Source: a virus. From it: 64,000 nt of DNA. A program made the translations under genes and the position numbers. The notes beneath the pieces are model-generated. The model was given only the letters and a program-made list of their open reading frames with translations. It did no database searches and had not been told where the DNA came from. This document shows, piece after piece, positions 58,546 to 64,000 of this stretch (position 1 is its first letter; each line of letters begins with the position of its first letter). Where the stretch lies: positions 17,731 to 81,730 of the IMG/VR virus record IMGVR_UViG_3300027971_000043; one strand, given 5' to 3'.

Positions 58546-58779
58546 ATGAAACTGAATAACGAAGGTAAGATAGTCATTGAAGTGAAACACGGCGTGTCAT
58601 CGGACGGTAGTCTGAACGGCCGTTACTATATGGCCAGCATGGAAGGCTGGACTGGTGAGGGCTTGACCGAAGCGGACGCGGTGCGCGATGTGCATCAGTC
58701 CCGTGCGGAAGCTTTGACCAAGCTTCACCACAACAACCGCGTGTTTGGAACACGCCTAAACTTCGAGGTGGTCCCGTGA
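58546..58779 (+). CDS. Small protein, HicB-like fold possible
   Basis: A 77-residue protein (KIVIEVKHGVSSDGSLNGRY, MASMEGWTGEGLTEADAVRD). The strand, E-G-W-x-G-x-G turn and A-D-A-V helix resemble the HicB antitoxin core, but there is no HicA partner beside it, so this is weak. The stop overlaps the next GTG (GTGA). Confidence 0.5.
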   Translation: MKLNNEGKIVIEVKHGVSSDGSLNGRYYMASMEGWTGEGLTEADAVRDVHQSRAEALTKLHHNNRVFGTRLNFEVVP

Positions 58780-58916
58780 GTTGGGCGGAGTTCTTTGAGG
58801 TGATGACGATCATCATCCAACTCGTGTGTGCGTTTCTGGTAATCCCTGCCTGCATTGTGGCTGGCGTGATTCTGATCAACCGCCTTCTCAAGATGGCCGC
58901 GGAGGAATTGAATTGA
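58776..58916 (+). CDS. Small membrane protein, 46 residues
   Basis: A GTG-start frame overlapping the preceding stop (GTGA). Residues about 10-36 form one hydrophobic helix (TIIIQLVCAFLVIPACIVAG). Short polar ends. The next gene starts within its last codons. An early membrane peptide, function unknown. Confidence 0.55.
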   Translation: MSWAEFFEVMTIIIQLVCAFLVIPACIVAGVILINRLLKMAAEELN

Positions 58917-59266
58917 AAGCTGGGGACAAGCTATGGGTCGATGCCCAAATGATTGAGATCCTGAAGGGTCACAATCTTGGGCGGAAGTTCCGCTTGAACA
59001 CTGGTGTGGTCGAGGTGGCTGGCGACATCTACACCGATGACACGATGGTGCCGAAGGAACTGAATGTGAAGATCGGTGATGCCCGTTGGGTCAGCCTGCC
59101 TTTGGGTGAGCTGGAACGTCCGTGGCGTTATCCAACCTTCCGCCGTTTGCTTGCGGTTATCCGCTCGTGGACTGGTGACTGGTTGTTCCGTGCTCGCAAG
59201 AAAGAGCAGGGAATCGACATCGAAGAAACAATTAACAATGAGGAGAACGAAAATGATCAAAGTTAA
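58913..59266 (+). CDS. Hypothetical 117-residue protein, TTG start
   Basis: TTG at 58913 is chosen because GGAGG lies 7 bases upstream and it overlaps the previous stop as TTGA. The protein has a beta-rich N-terminal half (FRLNTGVVEVAGDIYTDDTM) and an acidic tail (GIDIEETINNEENENDQS). No family recognised. Confidence 0.55.
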   Translation: MKAGDKLWVDAQMIEILKGHNLGRKFRLNTGVVEVAGDIYTDDTMVPKELNVKIGDARWVSLPLGELERPWRYPTFRRLLAVIRSWTGDWLFRARKKEQGIDIEETINNEENENDQS

Positions 59267-59438
59267 GCTTGGTTGGGGGTGGATGCGTTTCCACTTCTTC
59301 AAAAACAAAATGAACAGGTTGTTGGTGGCTAATGTGGAGTTTAGCAAACTTGGGTGTGAACTCTACGGCGGGTCGACATCGGTAATCATTTACTTGGAGC
59401 TTGTCATCGGCACGTTGATGATCAAGTTGAGCAAATGA
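59253..59438 (+). CDS. Hypothetical 61-residue protein
   Basis: AGGAG lies 7 bases before the ATG. It overlaps the previous gene by 14 bases. N-terminal Trp/Phe-rich part (MIKVKLGWGWMRFHFFKNKM) and hydrophobic C-terminus (VIIYLELVIGTLMIKL). A peripheral membrane association is possible. Confidence 0.5.
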   Translation: MIKVKLGWGWMRFHFFKNKMNRLLVANVEFSKLGCELYGGSTSVIIYLELVIGTLMIKLSK

Positions 59439-59602
59439 AGGCTGACAAATACTTAGATACTTGCACGGAAGCAGAGTGCGAGTTTGTATATGAGAGGTTT
59501 TACGGCCAATCGACGCATGAATTGGTTGAAGATCTCCTAAGTTACATTGACCACGAACCTATCAAACAATTAGTCGAAAACTATAGAAAGGAAACCAAAT
59601 GA
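59435..59602 (+). CDS. Hypothetical acidic protein, 55 residues
   Basis: A helical acidic protein (LDTCTEAECEFVYERFYG, then HELVEDLLSYIDHEP). ATGA overlap with the previous and next genes supports it. No family recognised. Confidence 0.55.
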   Translation: MKADKYLDTCTEAECEFVYERFYGQSTHELVEDLLSYIDHEPIKQLVENYRKETK

Positions 59603-59985
59603 GTTACCCAATCGAAGTAGTAGCCGAGAAGGGAACGCTCCAGCGCAGGCTTGGGCTGACCCCCATCGACCGAACCTCAACAGCAGACTTCCCGAAAGGG
59701 AAGGTGACCATCAGAACAAACAGAGTTCCTACCTTGTCAGAGGGCGGAGCTTATGCGTTCTATTACTCTAACCCCAAAGGTTACAGAGCAGTGTGCCACG
59801 TCGGCCCTGTATTTGAATACACAAGCCAAGGAAGAGTTGCCAGTGATGAAATGTATTATCACTTCAATTCTGGGGTCTTGAAGAAATCTGAACTCGACGC
59901 GTTTGTCGGGACCATCAAGGCCATCGAAGCCAAAGTCGATGCCTTGATGAGAAAGGAATCCAATGGCTACCAAGAAGAAATCTAA
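59599..59985 (+). CDS. Hypothetical 128-residue protein
   Basis: AAAGG lies about 7 bases before the ATG. Mixed composition: SYPIEVVAEKGTLQRRLG, aromatic YAFYYSNPKGYRAVCHVG, and a C-terminal helix (FVGTIKAIEAKVDALM). It overlaps the next gene by 23 bases. No family recognised. Confidence 0.6.
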   Translation: MSYPIEVVAEKGTLQRRLGLTPIDRTSTADFPKGKVTIRTNRVPTLSEGGAYAFYYSNPKGYRAVCHVGPVFEYTSQGRVASDEMYYHFNSGVLKKSELDAFVGTIKAIEAKVDALMRKESNGYQEEI

Positions 59986-60349
59986 TAAGAGGAAGCTGAC
60001 CAAAGGCGAGTTCAAGCGTATTCTCAATACGCATCGTCAGGGGAAGCCGAGCAAAGCCCAGTTCGATAGGCTCAAGATACTTGAGTTCATCGACATCTAC
60101 GCTGATGAAGACCACAAGGAAAACATCATCCTACTCGATGGCTTGGACAAAGCTTTCCTTGGGCTTTCCTATCGAGATGGACAACACGGAACACAAGTGG
60201 CGGTGTATGGAATCTTTTCCTGCATCCACACACTTCAACTCGACAACAAGTGGAGTTGGGATGAAGCTGAAGAATACTTCCACTTCAATACCCGCTATGC
60301 TTATGTTGGCGAGTACACTCCGATGTTCATCGAGGAGATGGTGCGATGA
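59963..60349 (+). CDS. Hypothetical 128-residue protein, basic N-terminus
   Basis: MATKKKSNKRKLTKGEFKRI is very basic; the body is acidic and aromatic (DIYADEDHKENIILLDGLDK, EYFHFNTRYAYVG). It overlaps both neighbours. An N-terminal nucleic-acid-binding tail is inferred. Confidence 0.6.
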   Translation: MATKKKSNKRKLTKGEFKRILNTHRQGKPSKAQFDRLKILEFIDIYADEDHKENIILLDGLDKAFLGLSYRDGQHGTQVAVYGIFSCIHTLQLDNKWSWDEAEEYFHFNTRYAYVGEYTPMFIEEMVR

Positions 60350-60594
60350 CTGCCAAGCTGACACCTCAAGAGATTAGGCAGGGCGACACCGTATGGTGGC
60401 GCGGAAGCTTTGGTAGCGATAGCTGGGCGAAGGCGAAGGTTCATCGGATTGAACTGATGCGTCCAGGCCAAAAGGAGAATGGTCTCCTCGTGCCTTGGAT
60501 TCCAACGACCATCATCGAGAACTGCGTTTTCGATCTGGACAATGGGCATTGGGCATATGGATATCAAATCAAACCAGTGGAGGAAGCTATATGA
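60346..60594 (+). CDS. Hypothetical 82-residue protein
   Basis: Beta-rich with a tryptophan-containing core (EIRQGDTVWWRGSFGSDSW, LVPWIPTTIIENCVFDLD), like a small SH3-type barrel. ATGA overlaps on both sides. No family recognised. Confidence 0.6.
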   Translation: MTAKLTPQEIRQGDTVWWRGSFGSDSWAKAKVHRIELMRPGQKENGLLVPWIPTTIIENCVFDLDNGHWAYGYQIKPVEEAI

Positions 60595-60968
60595 TCATAC
60601 CAGACTTTGACAACAAGAGTGATCGCTTCGAGATCACTGAACAGGAGAGGTCGGAAAGTTGGACTCATTGGCTAGCAGTAGACAAAGAGAACAGGGTAAT
60701 CCAGCAAGCGATGGACAAGGCCGAAGGATTAATAGTCCTTCAGAGAACCCATACGCTTGATGGAAGACGTGTTCACAAAGTTGTGGACACTGGTTCCCTC
60801 GAGATTGACGGTGTTGATGGCAGAGACGCTCCAGACTTCTCCGACGCCTACTTCAGTGCTGGTCAGTTTAAAGACGGCACTGATATGACGGACGAAGAAC
60901 TCAACGAGCTAGCCGCCGAGCATCCCGATCTTTTATACGAGAAGATCTACCACTACGCGTCGGACTAA
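60591..60968 (+). CDS. Hypothetical acidic protein, 125 residues
   Basis: The start at 60591 (MIIPDFDNKSDRFEITEQER) overlaps the previous stop and has GGAGG 7 bases upstream; the frame is open 32 codons earlier. Strongly acidic with Asp clusters. An acidic DNA-mimic role is possible but not shown. Confidence 0.6.
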   Translation: MIIPDFDNKSDRFEITEQERSESWTHWLAVDKENRVIQQAMDKAEGLIVLQRTHTLDGRRVHKVVDTGSLEIDGVDGRDAPDFSDAYFSAGQFKDGTDMTDEELNELAAEHPDLLYEKIYHYASD

Positions 60969-60978
60969 AGGAGGATAT

Positions 60979-61203
60979 ATGAAGAAACCATTACTTATTA
61001 CATTACTTATTACAGTCGAGCAAGGACTCGTACATGGGTACAGACTTCCCAGGGGAGTCGATGTTCTTGTTGTTGACTTAGATACTGCAAAGCACGAAGG
61101 GCAAGAAACAAAAGCTAGGCGTTGGCTCAGGAGAGTATCAGACGGTTCTTCCCCAGAAACAACATCCGAAGAGATTGGTTGGGGAGAGTGGGAAAGATTA
61201 TGA
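60979..61203 (+). CDS. Hypothetical 74-residue protein
   Basis: AGGAGG lies 5 bases before the ATG. The start MKKPLLITLLITVEQGLV is hydrophobic but short for a signal peptide; VLVVDLDTAKHEGQE follows. The stop overlaps the next start. Confidence 0.55.
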   Translation: MKKPLLITLLITVEQGLVHGYRLPRGVDVLVVDLDTAKHEGQETKARRWLRRVSDGSSPETTSEEIGWGEWERL

Positions 61204-61412
61204 GATTCTTCTACCACTTCAACAAACCTTTGACGCAACGACGCAAAGATATCTGGTGGACAATCCATTACCAGAACCAATGCGTCCCCATCAAAGGCTT
61301 TGACTGTCGTGTGGCTACACACGATCGAAAACGCAAGAAGCAACCACTCGCAGTTGTATGGGGCGATGCCAGTAGCATCGTCATTCAGAACAACCGCGCA
61401 ATCATTACATAA
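61200..61412 (+). CDS. Hypothetical 70-residue basic protein
   Basis: The start at 61200 (MRFFYHFNKPLTQRRKDIWW) is fixed by the ATGA overlap; the frame opens 26 codons earlier. It is basic (ATHDRKRKKQPLAVVWG). No family recognised. Confidence 0.55.
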   Translation: MRFFYHFNKPLTQRRKDIWWTIHYQNQCVPIKGFDCRVATHDRKRKKQPLAVVWGDASSIVIQNNRAIIT

Positions 61413-61422
61413 GGAGTAACCA

Positions 61423-61725
61423 ATGAAAAAGAAAAAAGCAAAGGTAACAGAGAAAGTTATGACGATCGATCGGACAGACGGAAACCTCAACGGAGTTCCA
61501 TTTATTCAGTTCCTTGTAGCGATGCAAGGTCTGGAAGCTTTGAATCGTGGAATGATGTTGACTCGAACAGCAACCTCGGGTCGTTGTATGGAGATCATAT
61601 CTCAGATCACTGGTCAGAAATACAAACGCACCGACAGGCTCAAAGCGTTGTATGATGCGGAAGTAATCATGCATGCGATTCGTGAAGAGAAGAGACAGCT
61701 TGCCGAGGACGCGGCACTCGCATGA
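61423..61725 (+). CDS. Hypothetical helical protein, 100 residues
   Basis: AAGGAG lies 6 bases before the ATG. Lys-rich start (MKKKKAKVTEKVMT) then helical body (FLVAMQGLEALNRGMMLTRT, LYDAEVIMHAIREEKRQLAE). It resembles small phage proteins with a helix-turn-helix, but no certain motif. ATGA overlap with the next gene. Confidence 0.6.
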   Translation: MKKKKAKVTEKVMTIDRTDGNLNGVPFIQFLVAMQGLEALNRGMMLTRTATSGRCMEIISQITGQKYKRTDRLKALYDAEVIMHAIREEKRQLAEDAALA

Positions 61726-62048
61726 GAATCGAAGTCGAGAAGGATGATGTTAAGTTCGAATACGACGGCAAGAAGTATTCGGTAACTGGCACAGCCATCC
61801 ACAATACCGAGAAGGAAGACATCGGTATTGGTTCTTATGAGTTCTGGGGTTCGCGTGGTTATGACAGCCAGATTGTCAACCAAAGCGAGTTCTCGGAATG
61901 TGAGTTCGATAGCTTGGCAATCTATCCAGACGAGGGGATGGAAGAAGTTCCAGAACCTTCTAAAGAACTTGTCGAGGCTGCGCAGGAAGCTTTGTATCAA
62001 GCGACCTACGAAACCGCGGAAGAGCGGGCTGTCGAGTTAAGCGACTAA
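61722..62048 (+). CDS. Hypothetical acidic protein, 108 residues
   Basis: Acidic throughout (MRIEVEKDDVKFEYDGKKY, ECEFDSLAIYPDEGMEEVPE) with a C-terminal helix. It overlaps the previous gene by 4 bases. No family recognised; a DNA-mimic or anti-host role is only a possibility. Confidence 0.6.
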   Translation: MRIEVEKDDVKFEYDGKKYSVTGTAIHNTEKEDIGIGSYEFWGSRGYDSQIVNQSEFSECEFDSLAIYPDEGMEEVPEPSKELVEAAQEALYQATYETAEERAVELSD

Positions 62049-62062
62049 GAAAGGAGGTTTGT

Positions 62063-62239
62063 ATGGCAAAGTTCAAAGTTGAAATCAATACGGACAACGC
62101 GGCTTTCGGGGACAACCCCGAGATTGAGTTGTCTCGTATCCTTGAGTTGCTTGCTGAAGAAGTTGCAGATGGTGCTTGCGAAACTTATTCGATTCGTGAT
62201 GTAAATGGCAACACAGTAGGCAAAGCTATTTGGTCTTGA
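62063..62239 (+). CDS. Small conserved phage protein
   Basis: A 58-residue protein with a full AAGGAGG site before the ATG. KFKVEINTDNAAFGDNPEIE, then ILELLAEEVADG and VNGNTVGKA form a pattern I recall from many phages of different hosts (a single beta-alpha-beta unit). Function unknown. The stop is followed by a structured 86-base gap. Confidence 0.7.
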   Translation: MAKFKVEINTDNAAFGDNPEIELSRILELLAEEVADGACETYSIRDVNGNTVGKAIWS

Positions 62240-62243
62240 CGGT

Positions 62244-62290
62244 CAGACCCCGCGCGCCTGATGAGGGCGTGTCGGTCTGCCCGTGTGGGC
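62244..62290 (+). ncRNA. Two adjacent hairpins in mRNA leader
   Basis: CAGACC (62244-62249) with GGTCTG (62274-62279), enclosing GCGCGCC (62252-62258) with GGCGTGT (62266-62272, two G-U pairs) around a 7-base loop; then GCCC-gtgt-GGGC (62279-62290). They stand in the gap between genes at 62239 and 62326. No T-run follows, so a leader or processing signal is more likely than a terminator. Confidence 0.4.
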
Positions 62291-62325
62291 GGAAACAAAC
62301 GAAAACCAAAATGAAAGGACACAAT

Positions 62326-62643
62326 ATGGAACTAACAATACCATCAGAAGTGGTAGATGAGTTCGGTCGGGCGACCGAGTGGCTCAAACTATCCAATGAG
62401 AAACGCAGAGAGTATCGGAGTCTATTCCTAGAATCCGCGAAGCAAGGAATCAAGAGCTGGGTAGGCCAGCACTTCACGGTTCAGATGGATGAGCACGATA
62501 AGGCAAGACTTGCCAAACCTTTGCTCAAATCCAACCTGCTCAAGTATCTGACGCCAGAGCAAGTTAACCACATCATCGATGCTTCAACAGTATCGAGCGA
62601 AGAGTGGCACTTCACCGCTCGGAGGATTCCGACAGGTGAGTGA
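62326..62643 (+). CDS. Hypothetical 105-residue protein
   Basis: Start at 62326 (MELTIPSEVVDEFGRATEWL) chosen for AAAGGA 6 bases upstream; the open frame runs back through the hairpins. Helical, charged (SNEKRREYRSLFLESAKQGI). It overlaps the next gene by 8 bases. No family recognised. Confidence 0.6.
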   Translation: MELTIPSEVVDEFGRATEWLKLSNEKRREYRSLFLESAKQGIKSWVGQHFTVQMDEHDKARLAKPLLKSNLLKYLTPEQVNHIIDASTVSSEEWHFTARRIPTGE

Positions 62644-62854
62644 GGCTGTAAAGATTGCAGACGAGATAACAAAGTGGGATGGTTACGCTTTGTTTGACAA
62701 AGACAATGTATTACTCAACGACCAGTTATTCACACACTACGAACGGGCGCAGAAAATTGCTTCCTGTTACGAGAATGGTGAAGCCATCATCTGGAAAGTT
62801 GAACTGAACAGAAAGGAAAAAGTCAATGAATCTAGAGAAACCAATAACAATTAA
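62636..62854 (+). CDS. Hypothetical 72-residue protein, GTG start
   Basis: GTG at 62636 has GGAGG 10 bases upstream and overlaps the previous stop. The protein is mixed alpha-beta (IADEITKWDGYALFDKDNVL, YERAQKIASCYENGEAIIWK). The end overlaps the next gene by 29 bases. No family recognised. Confidence 0.5.
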   Translation: MSEAVKIADEITKWDGYALFDKDNVLLNDQLFTHYERAQKIASCYENGEAIIWKVELNRKEKVNESRETNNN

Positions 62855-63017
62855 ACTAGAAGCGTCGTGGATTTTTTCAGAACTGCCAGATGACTTTGAA
62901 GGAACACGCGAAGACGCGATCGACTACTTCAAAAGTGATCTTGTAGATAATTTTGGAGAGTTCTTTGACACTCGTTATGTATCTCAACATTTAACTGTAG
63001 AAGGAGAAAATAAATGA
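62826..63017 (+). CDS. Hypothetical acidic protein, 63 residues
   Basis: AAAGGAAAAAG lies before the ATG. Acidic protein (FSELPDDFEGTREDAIDYFK, DLVDNFGEFFDT). ATGA overlap with the rIIA-like gene. No family recognised. Confidence 0.55.
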   Translation: MNLEKPITIKLEASWIFSELPDDFEGTREDAIDYFKSDLVDNFGEFFDTRYVSQHLTVEGENK

Positions 63018-64000
63018 TAATTACGTCATCTAGAAACACGCCAGTATCAAGCGGGGTTACCGACACGATCGACTACAAGATCGATGTGTCCAACCTCGGT
63101 CACATCGCCAGTATCCTACGCAAAGCTTACTCTGACCCGATCAGAGCGGTTGTGCGTGAGTATGGCACCAATGCCTGCGAGGGTCACATCCTCAATGGTA
63201 AAACCAACAAGCCCATCCAAGTCTCGCTTCCGACTGGTATGAAGCCAGTCTTTACGATTCGTGACTTCGGACCTGGACTTGGCAAGGAGAAATTCCAAGA
63301 GTTGTTCTGCTCGTATGGCGGTAGCGACAAGCGGACAAGCAATGCCTTCACTGGCTGTCTTGGTATCGGTTGCAAATCGTATGGTGCCTATACGGATGCC
63401 ATCACGGTAACCGATTACAACGGAGTTACCCCCCACAAAGACGGAATCAAGCGTATCTGGAATTGTCACATCGACGAGAGTGAGGTGGGCAAGGCATCGC
63501 TGTTAAGCGAAACCAAGACCAACGAACCCTCTGGGGTGGAGATCTCGATTCCAGTTCGGCCACAAGACATTAGTAGATTCCGCGAAACTGCGATGCAAGT
63601 CTATCGTGTCTTTGATGTCCGTCCCGACATCGTTAACCTATCGCCAGAAGAGAAGAAAACATATGCCACTCAGACATACAAGGATGGCATTATCAAAGGA
63701 ACCAACTGGTCTTTCAATGGCGAAGGTAACAGCTGGCTCCAAATGGGTCTTGTGCTTTATCCGCTCAAGTCCGACTTCTCTGGCTCACCAGTAATCAAGC
63801 AGTTGATTGACGCTGGAGTCTACGTGAGGGTCGATCTTGGCGATGTCCAAGTCGCTCCGTCTCGTGAGGACTTGCAGTATTCGCAGAAGACAATCCAAGG
63901 CTTGGTCAAGCATCTCAATCCAGTCATTGACTCGATGGGGTCGACCTTGCTTGCCGACATTCAATCGGCTCCAGATTACTTCCAAGCTCACTTGATCTTG
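63014..64000 (+). CDS. rIIA-like GHKL ATPase, C-terminus beyond window
   Basis: Open from ATG 63014 to the end of the window (329 codons, no stop). It has GHKL ATPase boxes in order: N box VREYGTNACEGH, G1 box TIRDFGPGLG, and G2-like GCLGIGCKSYGAYTD. The lay-out matches the rIIA-like proteins of T4-type and many cyanophages. T4 rIIA protects infected cells from exclusion systems. Start overlaps the previous stop (ATGA). Missing C-terminus lies outside the window. Confidence 0.85.
   Translation, partial: MIITSSRNTPVSSGVTDTIDYKIDVSNLGHIASILRKAYSDPIRAVVREYGTNACEGHILNGKTNKPIQVSLPTGMKPVFTIRDFGPGLGKEKFQELFCSYGGSDKRTSNAFTGCLGIGCKSYGAYTDAITVTDYNGVTPHKDGIKRIWNCHIDESEVGKASLLSETKTNEPSGVEISIPVRPQDISRFRETAMQVYRVFDVRPDIVNLSPEEKKTYATQTYKDGIIKGTNWSFNGEGNSWLQMGLVLYPLKSDFSGSPVIKQLIDAGVYVRVDLGDVQVAPSREDLQYSQKTIQGLVKHLNPVIDSMGSTLLADIQSAPDYFQAHLIL

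Noticed and set aside
58546-58779. HicAB toxin-antitoxin pair
   Set aside because: Only a weak HicB-like outline is present and no HicA-like gene lies beside it.
62255-62300. Hammerhead ribozyme suggested by CTGATGAG and GGAAAC
   Set aside because: The required stem II directly joining CUGAUGA to GAAA cannot form; the bases between fold into other hairpins and no cleavage-site stem is seen.
1-64000. CRISPR arrays, insertion sequences, integrase or attachment sites
   Set aside because: No regularly spaced direct repeats, transposase, recombinase or paired attachment sequences were seen on either strand.

Overview
The window is 64 kb of a tailed bacteriophage genome, continuing past both ends. 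Terminase, portal, scaffold, capsid, tail and lysis genes plus a full replication module define it. No tape measure, sheath or baseplate genes and no integrase or lysogeny repressor were recognised. A short-tailed, probably lytic phage with a genome larger than 64 kb fits best. A predicted unimolecular spanin (lipoprotein box plus C-terminal membrane anchor) points to a host with an outer membrane. Delta-60 and putative-Ig repeats in the tail proteins are frequent in several environmental diderm phyla, but the host cannot be named from sequence.

Layout. 1-0.9 kb: tail of a plus-strand group of small genes and one minus gene. 0.9-40.6 kb: a minus-strand virion block, read from right to left as large terminase, portal, scaffold, major capsid protein, small virion proteins, a lysis cassette (spanin, holin, CHAP-like endolysin), fibre and tail proteins, two coiled-coil or internal virion proteins, a 3750-residue giant protein with an SF2 helicase core, a glucosaminidase, and a cluster of tiny basic proteins. 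40.6-51.7 kb: a plus-strand replication block with a PD-(D/E)XK nuclease, SNF2-type helicase, a RecB/Cas4-like nuclease split over two frames, a putative single-strand binding protein, small genes, family A DNA polymerase and primase-helicase, followed by exported proteins (3D domain, HtrA-like protease). 51.7-56.4 kb: a mixed-strand segment with two glycosyltransferase-like proteins, dCMP deaminase and a small-terminase-like protein, separated by G-rich and AT-rich gaps. 56.6-64 kb: a dense plus-strand operon of about 24 small genes, most joined by ATGA-type overlaps, ending in an rIIA-like GHKL ATPase that runs off the window.

Working picture. The early operon probably remodels the host. 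The replication block copies DNA with its own polymerase and primase-helicase, aided by nucleases, a helicase and dCMP deaminase. The virion block builds capsid and tail. The giant protein, encoded among internal virion proteins, may be carried in the particle and ejected.

The most distinctive regulatory signal is a family of promoter-like sites, TTGAC(A/T/G/C) followed almost always by a 16-base spacer and a -10 of the form (T/C)A-N3-T. In at least five cases an ATG or GTG sits only 6-7 bases beyond the -10 with no good Shine-Dalgarno, implying leaderless mRNAs for selected genes. All functions are read from visible motifs; no database search was possible.
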